A stretch of 64,000 bases of DNA, taken from contig JAULSN010000014.1 in the NCBI GenBank assembly GCA_033439765.1, positions 485,881 to 549,880 of the forward strand, written 5' to 3'. The notes under the pieces were generated by a model that was given only the letters and a program-made list of their open reading frames with translations, was not told where the DNA came from and did no database searches. A program made the translations under genes and the position numbers. The stretch's first letter is position 1; each line of letters begins with the position of its first letter. This stretch comes from Lasiosphaeria ovina. Lineage: Eukaryota; Ascomycota; Sordariomycetes; Sordariales; Lasiosphaeriaceae. This document shows, piece after piece, positions 42,564 through 52,888 of this stretch.

Positions 42564-42834
42564 CTAAATGGTTGACAGGCGCAGAGCTCAGTCTTGTAAG
42601 CGTAGCCGGTAGCCAACACAGGCCTTGTAGATATCCCAATAAACGTCTGAAACAAGGCTTTTTGCACTCTTCAGAGGCCCCCCCTCTGCATGGAGAAAAA
42701 AAAAATACATGAGAAGATCCTTCCAAGGTCTTTAAGCTTGAATCAGAGGCTTTAGTACATTTCTTTGACGTCCCACACACCCATAATCTTTCGGCCAACC
42801 GAGGCCGCAGCTGGGTAAGAGCTTTCCACACTAC

Positions 42835-43127
42835 CTACTACTAGTTAAATTATTCGACAATCTCAGCTTTCCGCCTTTCTCACCGAAGGTGTAATATAAA
42901 AACTGCCTACTTATTATATTAACGGTAGAGAGGCGAGATGAGTATGTATCGTAAGTCTTTCCTTTTACAATGCTCGTCAACTGCTCGTTAACTGCTCGTT
43001 AACGTAAGCGACGGCAGAACGATACGCATCCTACGCCTCGGAATCCCGAAATATCCTCCTAGTAACTCTAAAACGATAACGCTGCAGAATTTATCCCCGT
43101 AGTATCCGCCGTCTATATCCAAAATGG
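42835..43127 (-). repeat. Inverted repeat arm, right, with an 80-bp extra segment
   Basis: Reverse complement of 40832-41055 apart from an extra stretch near 42920-43000 that includes GCTCGTCAACTGCTCGTTAA repeats (a short tandem of CTGCTCGTTAA). The outer ends of both arms start TGAGCATCGCC. No target-site duplication was seen. Confidence 0.7.
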
Positions 43128-44639
43128 CGATGCTCAACGTGCCGAGATATCCAGCGGAGGGGCCCCACAGGACGCGCCCTGTAGTGCAAGCACTAGGGCA
43201 GTTCAAGAGAATATTGGTTCCGGCGACATTGGTCATGAATTTGGCTGACGGGGACAACCCCTTGCGTCGCTATCAGAGCAACAAACAGCAAACCCGCCCA
43301 GAGACATCACAGAGCAAAGACAACGGCAGACATCTAGGCAGCGCTAGCCGAGACCAATGGCACCAACGGAGCCATGATCTTGGGTTCGAAAGGAAGCACA
43401 GCCTCATCAATGCATTTGACATGTCCACCGATGGCCATCTTTGGCCAGGCCAATGGAATATTAATCCAAAAAGATCCAACCGTATAGGCATTAGGTACCA
43501 ACTTGGAGTTGGTTATGACATGATAAGAAACAGGCCTGGTTGTCTGACATGAATCTAGGCTCACGAAATTTCTTTCTTTCGGTCGTAATCCTGAGCTGGG
43601 GTGGGCTGTGGCTGATTTGCCCTGAGATTTTTCCCTGATTCTTCCCTGAGCTAGGGTGATGATCCCATACCCGGCCGCTGCACAGCCTCAGAGGCCCGTT
43701 TTCAGCCCTCCCCCGGCTAAAGATGATCCCTTTCCATGGAAAAGCGTGATGGGTAATCCATAGGGATGGCTCCCAGGCCCCAATTCTTCCATTACGATGT
43801 AAGTGTGTACTAGGTGTGCGTGTGACTCGTGTCAATGTGTGCCAGAAACCCCCATCACACCAAAGCAGAGCAACCCGCGCCTCGCCAACAAAGCAAAAAG
43901 GATCCAATCACACCTCTGTCACGCCTATAGCGTTAACATGCTACATACTGCAATGGGCGCGCGCGGTGTGGGAACCGTGCTGGCAGGTTCCTGGTTGGCA
44001 CAGAAGAAATAGGGCAGTCCGCGCATGCGCCGATCTTGTGCATTAAAGCAGCCTTGGCTCTGCGAAACCGGTCAAATAAATGGCCCATGCCCTGATGGCT
44101 CACTCTGTGGTGTGGTGCCTCCTGCCGCTGGCACGGTTGGCAAGATAGGAGGCGAAGCGGGGGGACACAGATTCGAGTCCTCGAGACGGCGCATCGTGTT
44201 GGACAAATTCTAGGTGTCGGGGGTAGTAGGGACGCTTCGAGTCGAGTCGTTGCTGTCGCCACGGATGGTCATCCTCCGCGCTTCTCCGGGGGCACTGCGT
44301 TGTGCTGTCTATCGTGGGACGCAGCCTGGCGGCCGCGGGTGGTGTACGTCGTGCACTGAAAAACTTGCAACACTTCGTGACAAAGAGGAATAGGGGAAAT
44401 CGATGGATACTCGGTGACGCGGCATCGGCGGGAGCATGTGCGAGGTAGGAGAGAGTGAAGAAGGTGGGGTTGGGAGGCAGAAGTTGAAGACCATGCGGCG
44501 GGTGGGGGATTTTATCTTTTTGACTGCAACGAGATGGGGGGGGGGGGGGGGCACGGCCACCACAGCCCCTTAGACGCAGTGAGGGAAGATCGATTGGCCC
44601 CTCGGCCCGGGAGAAAAAAGGCCGAAGTCAGGGAATTAA
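43128..44639. other. No supported gene
   Basis: A minus-strand frame near 43334-43564 contains SNSKLVPNAYTVGSFWINIP, LAWPKMAIGGHVKCIDEAVL, which has good protein composition but no recognised family and is out of frame with its surroundings. A G homopolymer lies at 44536-44551. Confidence 0.3.
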
Positions 44640-45790
44640 CTTCTCCGGATTCTACCTCGAAGGGCGACATCGGCTCCGCACAGCTCGACTCCGATGACTC
44701 AGATGCTTTTGGTGGCATGACTCGGATGAAGAGAGCGTCGTTTCCGTTGCCTCTTCTGCAACAACCATCGATGGCGACACGGTCCGAACTAGCTCTTCCC
44801 CAATCTCCTGCGCTTCGGGGATCTTCGATATCTTTGGCCACAGCTCATTGCGCCATCATTGACCTGGAAGCGGTCCCACCGCACCATTGAGAGACTGCTG
44901 CGGCGCTACTCTGACCATCTGTGCAAACTCGTTCTCAACGAAACCGATGAGTTGATTACCGAGGCCGACAGGGCATTGCGTATCCAAGCTCTAGGTTTGT
45001 GCGCCGATCGCGTGTCAACATTGCACGGCGGATCTGTGAGGCCCACTACGACGCCACCGAGCCGCCGTCCAATTATGGACAGTGATCATGAAGGACTCGA
45101 AAGGAAAGATGGCGGGCGCCCATTTCATAACCGGGACAGCGGCAGCGACGGCAACGATGATTCGTTATTCGTATTTGAATTCGCACATACATTCCTCTTC
45201 CGGACCGACCCTATCCTATTATTACAGGCCAATGTCAAAGCATTCGCGAGGTTCCGGGCTACGGACACAACGTCGCCATGGGACCGGGACCGCATTTGGA
45301 ATCGGGCCAAGCTAACATTTGAGAACACGCGCGCGTTCTTGACGGGCAAGCATCGCCCATCGCAGTTGGCAAACAGCACTAGGCTTCATTGGACCTGTGT
45401 AAGTCTGGAAGCCCGATAGGCGTGTGGCAGATAATACTGTTGAGGCCTTTGATGCGGAGAACAGCCCAGAACAGCTCAGAACAGCCGAGGGGCTGGAAAA
45501 GCACCATCGCAAGAGCTACTACCTCGGCCTGCGCGGCACTATTCGCTTTCACAAAAGTGCCAGGCAGTCAGTCAGTCTACCACGGCACCGCCAGGATGAG
45601 AAACAAGTCATTACCACCACCGGGGCCTGCACAAGCGCGGGAGTAGGCGCCGCCGTCACCCACGACTTCCTCCTCCCTTCATGCGCTATGGCACGAAGCT
45701 GTACCAGCCTGAGATTTGTCGGATAAACTCCGATCAGGAGTTCCTCCATTTGCTACGGCGCCACTATGGCCCGCGTGGATCGCTTTCCCT
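44640..45790 (+). pseudogene. Uncharacterised fungal gene, frameshifted at least twice
   Basis: Three consecutive frames each carry good protein text that reads on into the next: TWKRSHRTIERLLRRYSDHL, KLVLNETDELITEADRALRI through FARFRATDTTSPWDRDRIWN to RLHWTCVSL (44859-45419); then HRKSYYLGLRGTIRFHKSAR, QSVSLPRHRQDEKQV and VTHDFLLP (about 45500-45680); then MRYGTKLYQPEICRINSDQE, FLHLLRRHYG (45681-45770). The layout resembles a lineage-specific family of large fungal proteins, but no function is known to me. Interruptions are indels rather than CpA mutations. An intron could explain the first break, but not both. Confidence 0.5.
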
Positions 45791-46394
45791 TCGTGATGCC
45801 TGCAGTCTCCGATGCCTTTTGGGCTCCAGATACTCTCTTCTTAAGCCTCCTCTGGGCGTGCCACTATTTCTAGCCTTGCTGGTGACGGCTCTGGGGGGGG
45901 GGGGGGGGGGCTCTGGAGCGTCCACTCGAGGCGCTATTAGACGTTGGTACTGCCTGACCACCACCTGTCGCTGTTATCTGGGGAGCCAGATACGTCGGAT
46001 GTTCCTTACACTACCGCTCAAGCAAATCAGGCTCACCAAAATATACAAGACCAAACACGCAATTGATACTGTCAGGCTTGGCTGTCTCGGCGTCGATAAT
46101 CTCCATAAAGCGGCAGCCGTAGCGGCCGACCTCCTCGCCGTAGTCACGAAAGAATTCAGCTTAGGGCATGTATTGGTGGTACATTCTAGAAGGAAATCAG
46201 TAGCCCAGAACTTGGTCCAGTGGCCCAAAATTGGGGTCAGTGGTCTAGAGGTGGAATCGTTTTACTCGAGGGTGGGTTTAGTGGCCAAGAAGTGGGTTTA
46301 GGACTACACCGTCACGCAGGGCGTAGATCCAGAGGTTCCGAACAATACATGTCAACTGAACAGTGTATTGCTAGCGTGAGCAACCAGAAGGGTC
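45791..46394. other. No supported gene; G homopolymer at 45893-45910
   Basis: The continuation of the preceding pseudogene may lie here, but no readable motif remains. Around 46220-46310 short imperfect repeats of GTGGTCTAGAGGTGG / GGGTTTAGTGGCCAAG type occur. Confidence 0.3.
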
Positions 46395-46710
46395 CCGCAC
46401 TCCATCGTGGGCACGATAATGGTATCTATACTACTAGAAACACAAGCAACTTGTACCGTGCTCTGTTGCTCTGTCTTCTCCGCCTGGCAGAGCACAGCGG
46501 AAAAGCCAGCCGAATTGGCCCGGGCTTGAACATACTGTATTAACTCACCGAGGGAGTCGTATTTGTGGTTGAGGACTTTGTGGTCCGGCGGAGGGTGCGG
46601 GGCGCGGGGCGCGGGGCGCGGTCCTCATCAGCTTCACGGTCGCTGAGCTCGAACGGATCGTCGGAACCGGACAAATCCCACGCGCGCGGCCATATCTATC
46701 GCTAGTTAAT
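46395..46710 (-). pseudogene. MULE transposase N-terminal relic, second copy
   Basis: On the minus strand an ATG at about 46693, in the context TAGCGATAGATATGGCCGC, matches the start context of the MULE ORF at 29461. After a frameshift the text LNHKYDSLGELIQYVQARAN, SAGFSAVLCQAEK aligns with FNTKYDTLDDLMDDLNDWAA, SARFRTVKLRSS of that ORF (FAR1-like domain). A GGGGCGC-type repeat coincides with the frameshift. The catalytic part is absent. Confidence 0.5.
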
Positions 46711-46850
46711 ACTGTAGATTGAAGCGGCGCACCTACTTGCGCAGCGATAAAATTGCGAGGTTGTTGTTGTGGCTCAATTGACGGTGTTGTGGTTGAAGGT
46801 GGAAGGCTTGGTGGGTTTGGTGGGTTTGGCGATGGCCTCAATTACAGGTG
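46711..46850 (-). repeat. Inverted copy of the 39597-39750 segment
   Basis: See 39597-39750. Here it sits directly upstream of the MULE N-terminal relic, as its 5' leader or terminal region. Confidence 0.8.
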
Positions 46851-49130
46851 AAAATGGCCCGGGCGCCGCGTACATCAACATTCACATTACATATACAGTA
46901 GAGCCCAAGTCTGGATTTTTGGTGTGTGGGGTTTTCAAGAGTGGTTGTGATTGTGGACACGAGAGATAGCCTAGAAGCTCGGACATGCTAGCCCCCGCCC
47001 GCAACTTGCCTGAACAAGACCAGACCCGCCGCAACCACACCCAAAATGCAGCCCGTCTCCTACACACCACCAATAATATACACAAAAGTAGAACACGGGG
47101 GCGCCGGAGGTAAGAAATGCCAGCCATCCATCCAACGGTGCGTTTCATCCCGATTCAGGCCACGGTCGTCGCGCAGTCGCGCAGTTGTTTCTGCCGGTGG
47201 TGGTGGTGGTGGTGGTGGTGGTGGTGGTGGTGGTGTGGTAGTGGTAATTAATCAAGGGCTTTGATCCCCGTACCCGCCTACTTTTTCTACGTACCCTACC
47301 GGGGGTCCTTGGCAGCTGCTGGCAACTGAGATACTCAGAGCCTGATTTAAGCCGGTAAAATCGTGAAATACCATCCGGCCGCCCATGTGCCTGCCATGCA
47401 GCCCGGCAGCCCGGGTCAACGGCGTTGAAGCCGTCAAAACCTTCAAATGGCCCTGAGAAGGCGTTTACCGTGGTGTTTTCCGTTTTGACGATTTCTTCAT
47501 TGCTGAGTCAGCCTCAAAATAAAGGCAAGTTGCATATGGCAACTCTGAGGCCCGGATTTGTACGTAAACTAGCCAAAATCTATGGCATGCGCCCAACTAC
47601 CCGAGTAATCCGTTGAATCCTGCCTTGTTGACATGGTGATACAATTCCTTGGTGTTGAGTGTATCAATTTCGCGATCTAGTCTAGTGACAACCTAGTTTG
47701 TTGATATGGTGATGCAATTCCTTGGTGTTGAGCCTGTCAACCTAGAAAAAGTCCTCCTTTTGAGGAAAAGGGTCATCTTCATCCCCGGAATCAAAGTCGG
47801 CGTCCTCTTCAGTATTTGAAGCCTCCCAAGAGCTCCTGCGTTGAGCCTTGCGGCACCACCACTCCGTTACCTCTATGTTATAGAGGTGGGGATTAGGAAC
47901 CGGGGTTTCGATCACCGTCTTCTGGCTCGCTTTCTTTGTTGTCTTTCTCTTCTTTCCTTTCTTCCTCTGTTGTGTTGTTGCCTTTCTCTTCTGCCTTCCA
48001 CCGACGACGATGCAGTCCGACTCAATCTCCCCATCTTCTTCATCCTGTTCATCCTGTTGATCCCTCTCTTCTAGGCTCGGCCCGGCTAGTTCGAACTGTG
48101 AATAGTAACGCCGCGCGTCCCGGTGGATCGTGCCGCTCCGGGCTGTCGTCTTTGTCTTCGGGGCCGGCGGCTCTGGTAAAATGGCTTCATTTCCGAAAGG
48201 ACCGCCTTGTCAGGCTGTTGGATCCGTAGATACCTGTTTTCCGCATTCTATACGTAGATTAGTTAGTTGCCGGTAGGGCGTTGGGTGGCTGCCATGAAAT
48301 TCAGCATTTTACCATACAAAAAGCGGACCCTACATTGCCAGGTGCCAAGGATCCACAGGAGGGTACGTAGAAGAAATATGCCGGTACGTGGATCAAAGCC
48401 CTTGATCAACTGGGGGGGATTGAACGGCTCGTCGTGATGCTGGTTCGCCGTGATATTGGACGCCTTGGATGCAGCAATAAGTCTAATGATTCTTCGTCTT
48501 TCTTGTCCTCGCCCTCCCTGCGAGAGAGAGCGTGTCAGCTGTACAAGCGTGCACGGTCTTGCTTATGTGCACTGCCCTGTGCGGAGTCGGAGTCGTCGGC
48601 CGTGTTTCCGTGTTTATTCCATCTCTGTCGTGGCTGCTCGAGAGCCACCAGAGCCGGGACCGACAGAGGGTGATGGACGAAGGGCAAGGTGGCGTAGGAG
48701 CCGCACCCGCACTACAAAGCACAGCCCGCCTGGGTGATAATTACCCAAGGAGATGCACCCCAGGCCAGAAATGCGGCTGGCTCAAAAAGGGGGACCACGG
48801 CCCCCCAGCGGCAGGTCAAGCGGCCATCGCCATCACAGCCACCCGAAATGAGGCCACCCGAAAGGCGCAAGCCTCACTTTTAGGGCATGTCTGCGACAAA
48901 AAGTCTCTTGCATGTGGGCTGGAAGTGGGAAAGGCCGGGATGGCTACATGGGAGTTTGCCAACACAACACTTGCAGCCCGATGCAGCCAATCGACGATGC
49001 GTTTCTATTGGCCCTCGCTGTTAGGCCTCGCTGCAGAGACGCGTTTTTACCCAGCTAGCGTGTTGCATTAACAAACCACAAACACGGCAAGCCGAAACAT
49101 GCCTATTATGCGCGTCTTCAGCTCCTTCAC
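46851..49130. other. No supported gene; microsatellite and direct repeats
   Basis: A (GGT)n tract of about 40 bp lies at 47196-47235. Two direct copies of a 45-bp segment (TGGTGAT(A/G)CAATTCCTTGGTG) lie at 47625-47670 and 47697-47743. A frame at 48532-49071 has a hydrophobic start and scattered Cys but is not supported by any motif. Confidence 0.4.
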
Positions 49131-49165
49131 GGTACGGTCCGGTCCGGTCCGGTCCGGTCCGGTTG
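49131..49165. repeat. (GGTCC)n pentanucleotide repeat
   Basis: Five tandem GGTCC units preceded by the related GGTAC (ACGGTACGGTCC..). About 330 bp downstream (49494-49517) a (CTGGAG)n hexanucleotide run follows. Confidence 0.85.
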
Positions 49166-51940
49166 GCAGCCCCGAAAGAAACAAGGGCCGGCAGCGAGAG
49201 TCCCCGAGATACGGATCAAAAGCAAAGCATACTTGGGGGGACAATTCCTGATCGAGATTGACTCTTCCGTTGTCGTGCACTTGGCCAATTTCTTGCTCAA
49301 GAGTATGTCCCCTCATCCTCTTGAATGGAGGGAGACAGCCTGCCTACAAAGACAGCCTAATAAGCGATATAGGTTTGACATGCTTTCTTTGGCGGCCCAG
49401 TTTTGTGTGCCTGAACACCTACGACAAGGCCGCTCGTTGGTTTCCCGTGCATATTCCGGCCGCTACTGTTCATGCCCATGGCATGGCAGCGTGCTGGAGC
49501 TGGAGCTGGAGCTGGACGCTGAATAACAGGGCAAGACGCGCGACGGGTGGACGAGGCTGTCGCGGGGCCTAATGGGCAGAGGCCGTTGAGAGGATGAAGG
49601 CCGCCCCCGACGTGGGACATGCCAGGGAAGGACTGCGCGATGCCGGATGAATGCGGTGCGTCTCTCCAACCCCAACCCCCCTCCTCCTCCTCCTCCCGCA
49701 CATTGACTGACTCAAACTGCCAAACGGCATGACAGCCCGCAGTCCGGGGCTGCGTCGAGGACCTCCTGGGCATGTCGTGGAGCGACGCCATGCCGTTTCT
49801 CTGGGTAGAGGTCAAGGTGACGGGGAAAGATGAGGAGGATTTGGTTGAGCATCCAGCCAAGTTTCCTGTCCGAGCTCACCGCCGTCGTGGCGCTCGACGG
49901 CTGTCCCTGTCCCGGCCCTCACCAAGGTTCCCCCGGACCGGGACGCGTGCTTGATGAGGCGCTTGCTCTCTCTCCGGCTTCCGATACTGATACTTCGTAC
50001 GCCAGTGGATAGAAGCCAATGCCTTTCATGTGCAGCGGCACTCACTACACGGCATCCAATTCCCAACTCGCAAAGCTGATCAACGTCAGAATGGACGTCA
50101 ACTGCGATATGGCTATGCCGCTGAATATCATCACCAAGGACGGCTTCGCCAAGAGCGATACGGACAGGGAGATTCTGGTTGGTGGTCCTCTTCATCGTCC
50201 GAGGGAACTTCGGCCGCTCGTCTTGGCCGGCTATACGCAAGGCCGTGCTGCAAGCCTGTGATGAGTCCGAGGTGGGGTTCGAGACGGCCGGACCCAAAGG
50301 GGCGAGGCCCAAGGCGGACCGAGTGAGTGACTGGATGAGTGATCGACCGCAGAGATCTATGGAGATGGGGTCTGAGATCGATCCTGTTGATTCTTTTTTT
50401 GGCTTTTACTTATCATCTTCACGGATCGAACGAGCACGGCATGTACCGATTACGCCAGCTCAGAGCGGACTGATGCGCTGGGGGACATGCTATGGTTACT
50501 TCCTAGAGCCGGGTACCGAGATTTTTCACGACTTTGCCCCACGACGACACTCCCATGTGTGTCATATATGACCGGAGCGAGGTAAAAAGACAACTCACAG
50601 ACTGGGCAGCGTTACCTGAACACCGTGTTCTACTTACGTCAACTAACTGTAGCACCGACGGCGAGAGAGGCCTCACGTTTACAAGTCACAGCTCCGTGTA
50701 CCAGTTTTCTCCGGCAAGGAAGATAGATATCAGCCGCCTCAACGTGTGTGTATCCTCTCGCGTACCACTCCAACGCCGACGAAATGCGAGAAGGATCTAA
50801 TCGAACAGGGAAGAAAATTTTGACACTCTTGGCGCGATACGAGTTACCTGGTCATGGACTTTAAGGGCAAAAGCCTTTCCACTCCATGCACCACCACGGC
50901 TGCAAAGATTTTTTTCCGTCGAGGGTCGCGTCGTGGTAGACGGGAAAGGCTTTGCAAAGTACCCCCCTCCCCCCCTCCCCCACCCCCCGACTCGGACGCG
51001 CCCTGGAAGGTGATAATTAAAGACGACGACGCACGGTGGCACGAGCTTGACGAGCTTGAAGATGACGAATTGCTCATTTGCAGTTCCGACTGTTGGACGC
51101 TTGGGGGGTTATGGATCACAACACATTTGGTTCGTCATTTCTCTCCCCCCTCCCTTCCCACTGCTCGCGTGTTGCTAACCAGGGGGGGTTGCCGTTCACA
51201 CTCTAGCGCGCGGCTTGGTGTCGACGGGCTCATTGATGTTCGAATTTGACACAACCGCCTCGTTTAGAGGCGATATCAAGGGGGGGGGGGGGGCAGAAAG
51301 ACCAAAAAGTGCCCTCATCGACGCGCTTGCGAGCGCGTCCCTATGCCCCCCCCCCCCAGACTGCTCCTAACTCTCACCCTTCCCGAGCGCGAGGAAGGAC
51401 GTGTGTGGCCACATCATAGTGCTACAGTAAGCCGCCGATTTCCCCCATTCCCTTCTTTTCCGTGAGAAGATTGAGTGGATAACTAACGGCGCGAAAAGCG
51501 GGCCACCCGGCGTGGGTAAGACATACACACGGCGGAAAAGCTGGCAGAACAGTAGCCAGGCTCCCTTGTTCCAGCTCTCGTCGAGCAATAATACTTCAGC
51601 CGATAACTTGGAATCTTTCCTGGTGCAGGCCCCTTTTACCTTTGCAACAGATGGGGGTGCGCTCCTGCTCCTGGGCGAAGGGGATATATCTACCTCTCTC
51701 CAAGCGGACCGACTCTCTGGCGCACAACTCTCTATCGTGAGCCTTGTTCCTGCGCCTGCCTGCTGAACCACTTCCGTGGCTTGCTCCCTCGTGAACCACG
51801 AATCGCTACGACGTCTTCGACCCTGCCGTGAAAAGACAGTCACCCTAGACTGTCCAATAAATACACGCAGCTAAAACACAGAGAGAGTCGTAGGAGAACT
51901 ATGCGAAAAGCAGCTAAAAAGCCGCCGCCAAAGTGGGCCA
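49166..51940. other. No supported gene; homopolymer pair near 51.3 kb
   Basis: Many overlapping open frames on both strands reflect high GC. None shows a domain. A frame around 50019-50260 (SQLAKLINVRMDVNCDMAMP, LNIITKDGFAKSD) is protein-like but isolated. A run of G at 51280-51293 and of C at 51346-51357 are opposite in strand and could pair. Confidence 0.35.
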
Positions 51941-52015
51941 CGACGCCGAAGGGGAACCCAAGAGCCTTGGCCCCCGACGCCAAAGGGGAAAACCCGAGAG
52001 CCTTGCCACAGACGA
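51941..52015. repeat. Imperfect tandem repeat, about 36 bp, two units
   Basis: CGACGCCGAAGGGGAACCCA..GAGCCTTGGCC followed by CGACGCCAAAGGGGAAAACCC..GAGCCTTGCC. Confidence 0.75.
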
Positions 52016-52211
52016 CAACGTAAAACAGCTAGCTGTGCATAAGCTTAATGGCCGACAGGTAATGTGGACCCCTCTCTATTTAGCGTAACGTCTTGCTTAG
52101 CGTACCGTCTTTTTCAAGTTGTCAGGCTGCTGCGAGAAGCTAGAGTGAAGGGGGCAGAAATAGGTGCGTGCTCGGCTCACGGGGTCCACGAGCAAGAATC
52201 GAGGGAGGAAC

Positions 52212-52257
52212 CATATTGAACTCTGCTCCCTCAAGAAGGGAGACTGAGTTCAATATG
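52212..52257. repeat. Perfect inverted repeat (hairpin)
   Basis: CATATTGAACTC (52212-52223) is repeated inverted as GAGTTCAATATG (52246-52257), with additional pairing TCCCT/AGGGA inside. Stem of 12 bp plus a 5-bp inner stem. Function unknown. Confidence 0.85.
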
Positions 52258-52805
52258 ACTTTCTCCACCTCTGAGTTGCTGCCTTTGGGCAAGGGCGAGG
52301 GCAAGGAGCGGCTAATCCACCAATCCTTGTTAGAAGCGGCTGTTGCCTAGAATTGGAATAAGTGGCCAAGTCGGCTTCTGGCCGTGTTATATAAGGTTGA
52401 CCCCGATATAGTGAAGAAATTTATACAAAAAAAGAATTTGTACAAGTAATCTGACAGGATCAACTGATGATTATTACTGAGCTGATGGTTCACCCGGGCA
52501 TCCATAGAACAGGATAGGCTATCTAGAATTAAACTAGATAAACTCTTTCCCTAGTTTTAAGGTTTTACCCCCGGCTCCTCTAAGAGGATCAATCATTGCA
52601 ATTGACTAATTCGCAGAGCTTTAAACCGATTCTAAATGGGACAAACGGCTAGGGGCCCGTGTGCAGCCGCTTCCGGTTATCTTGTTAAGTGTGATGACTT
52701 GGCGAGTAATATGGGGCATTTTTCTCCGAGAAGCGCTGCACGTGATATCCCCCGCCCTTGTCGATGGCGATAATTTATTTTACCAGTTTCGAAAAACCGT
52801 ACCCC

Positions 52806-52888
52806 TCAGCCGGGGTCGATCCAGGACCCTTACTTGTTGTGTTCGCAATTTTTCAACAGCAGCGTTTAGCGGTTACACCACAGACCCA
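52806..52888 (-). tRNA. tRNA-like sequence (pseudo-tRNA or tRNA-derived SINE)
   Basis: On the minus strand TGGTGTAACCGCTAAACGC looks like an A-box/D-arm and GGTCCTGGATCGACCCC like a B-box/T-arm, about 45 nt apart. The T-stem pairs only partly, the acceptor stem does not close, and the anticodon arm is unclear. A functional tRNA is unlikely. Confidence 0.25.

Noticed and set aside
48532..49071. 179-codon ORF with hydrophobic N-terminus
   Set aside because: High-GC region with open frames on both strands; no domain, no conserved pattern and no intron signals.
50854..51249. 131-codon ORF with acidic segment (DELEDDELLICSSD)
   Set aside because: Overlaps an equally long antisense frame and a poly-Pro/poly-Ser low-complexity stretch; no motif.
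51367..51843. 158-codon minus-strand ORF
   Set aside because: Composition is plausible (LLLDESWNKGAWLLFCQLF) but no family recognised and no context; treated as unsupported.
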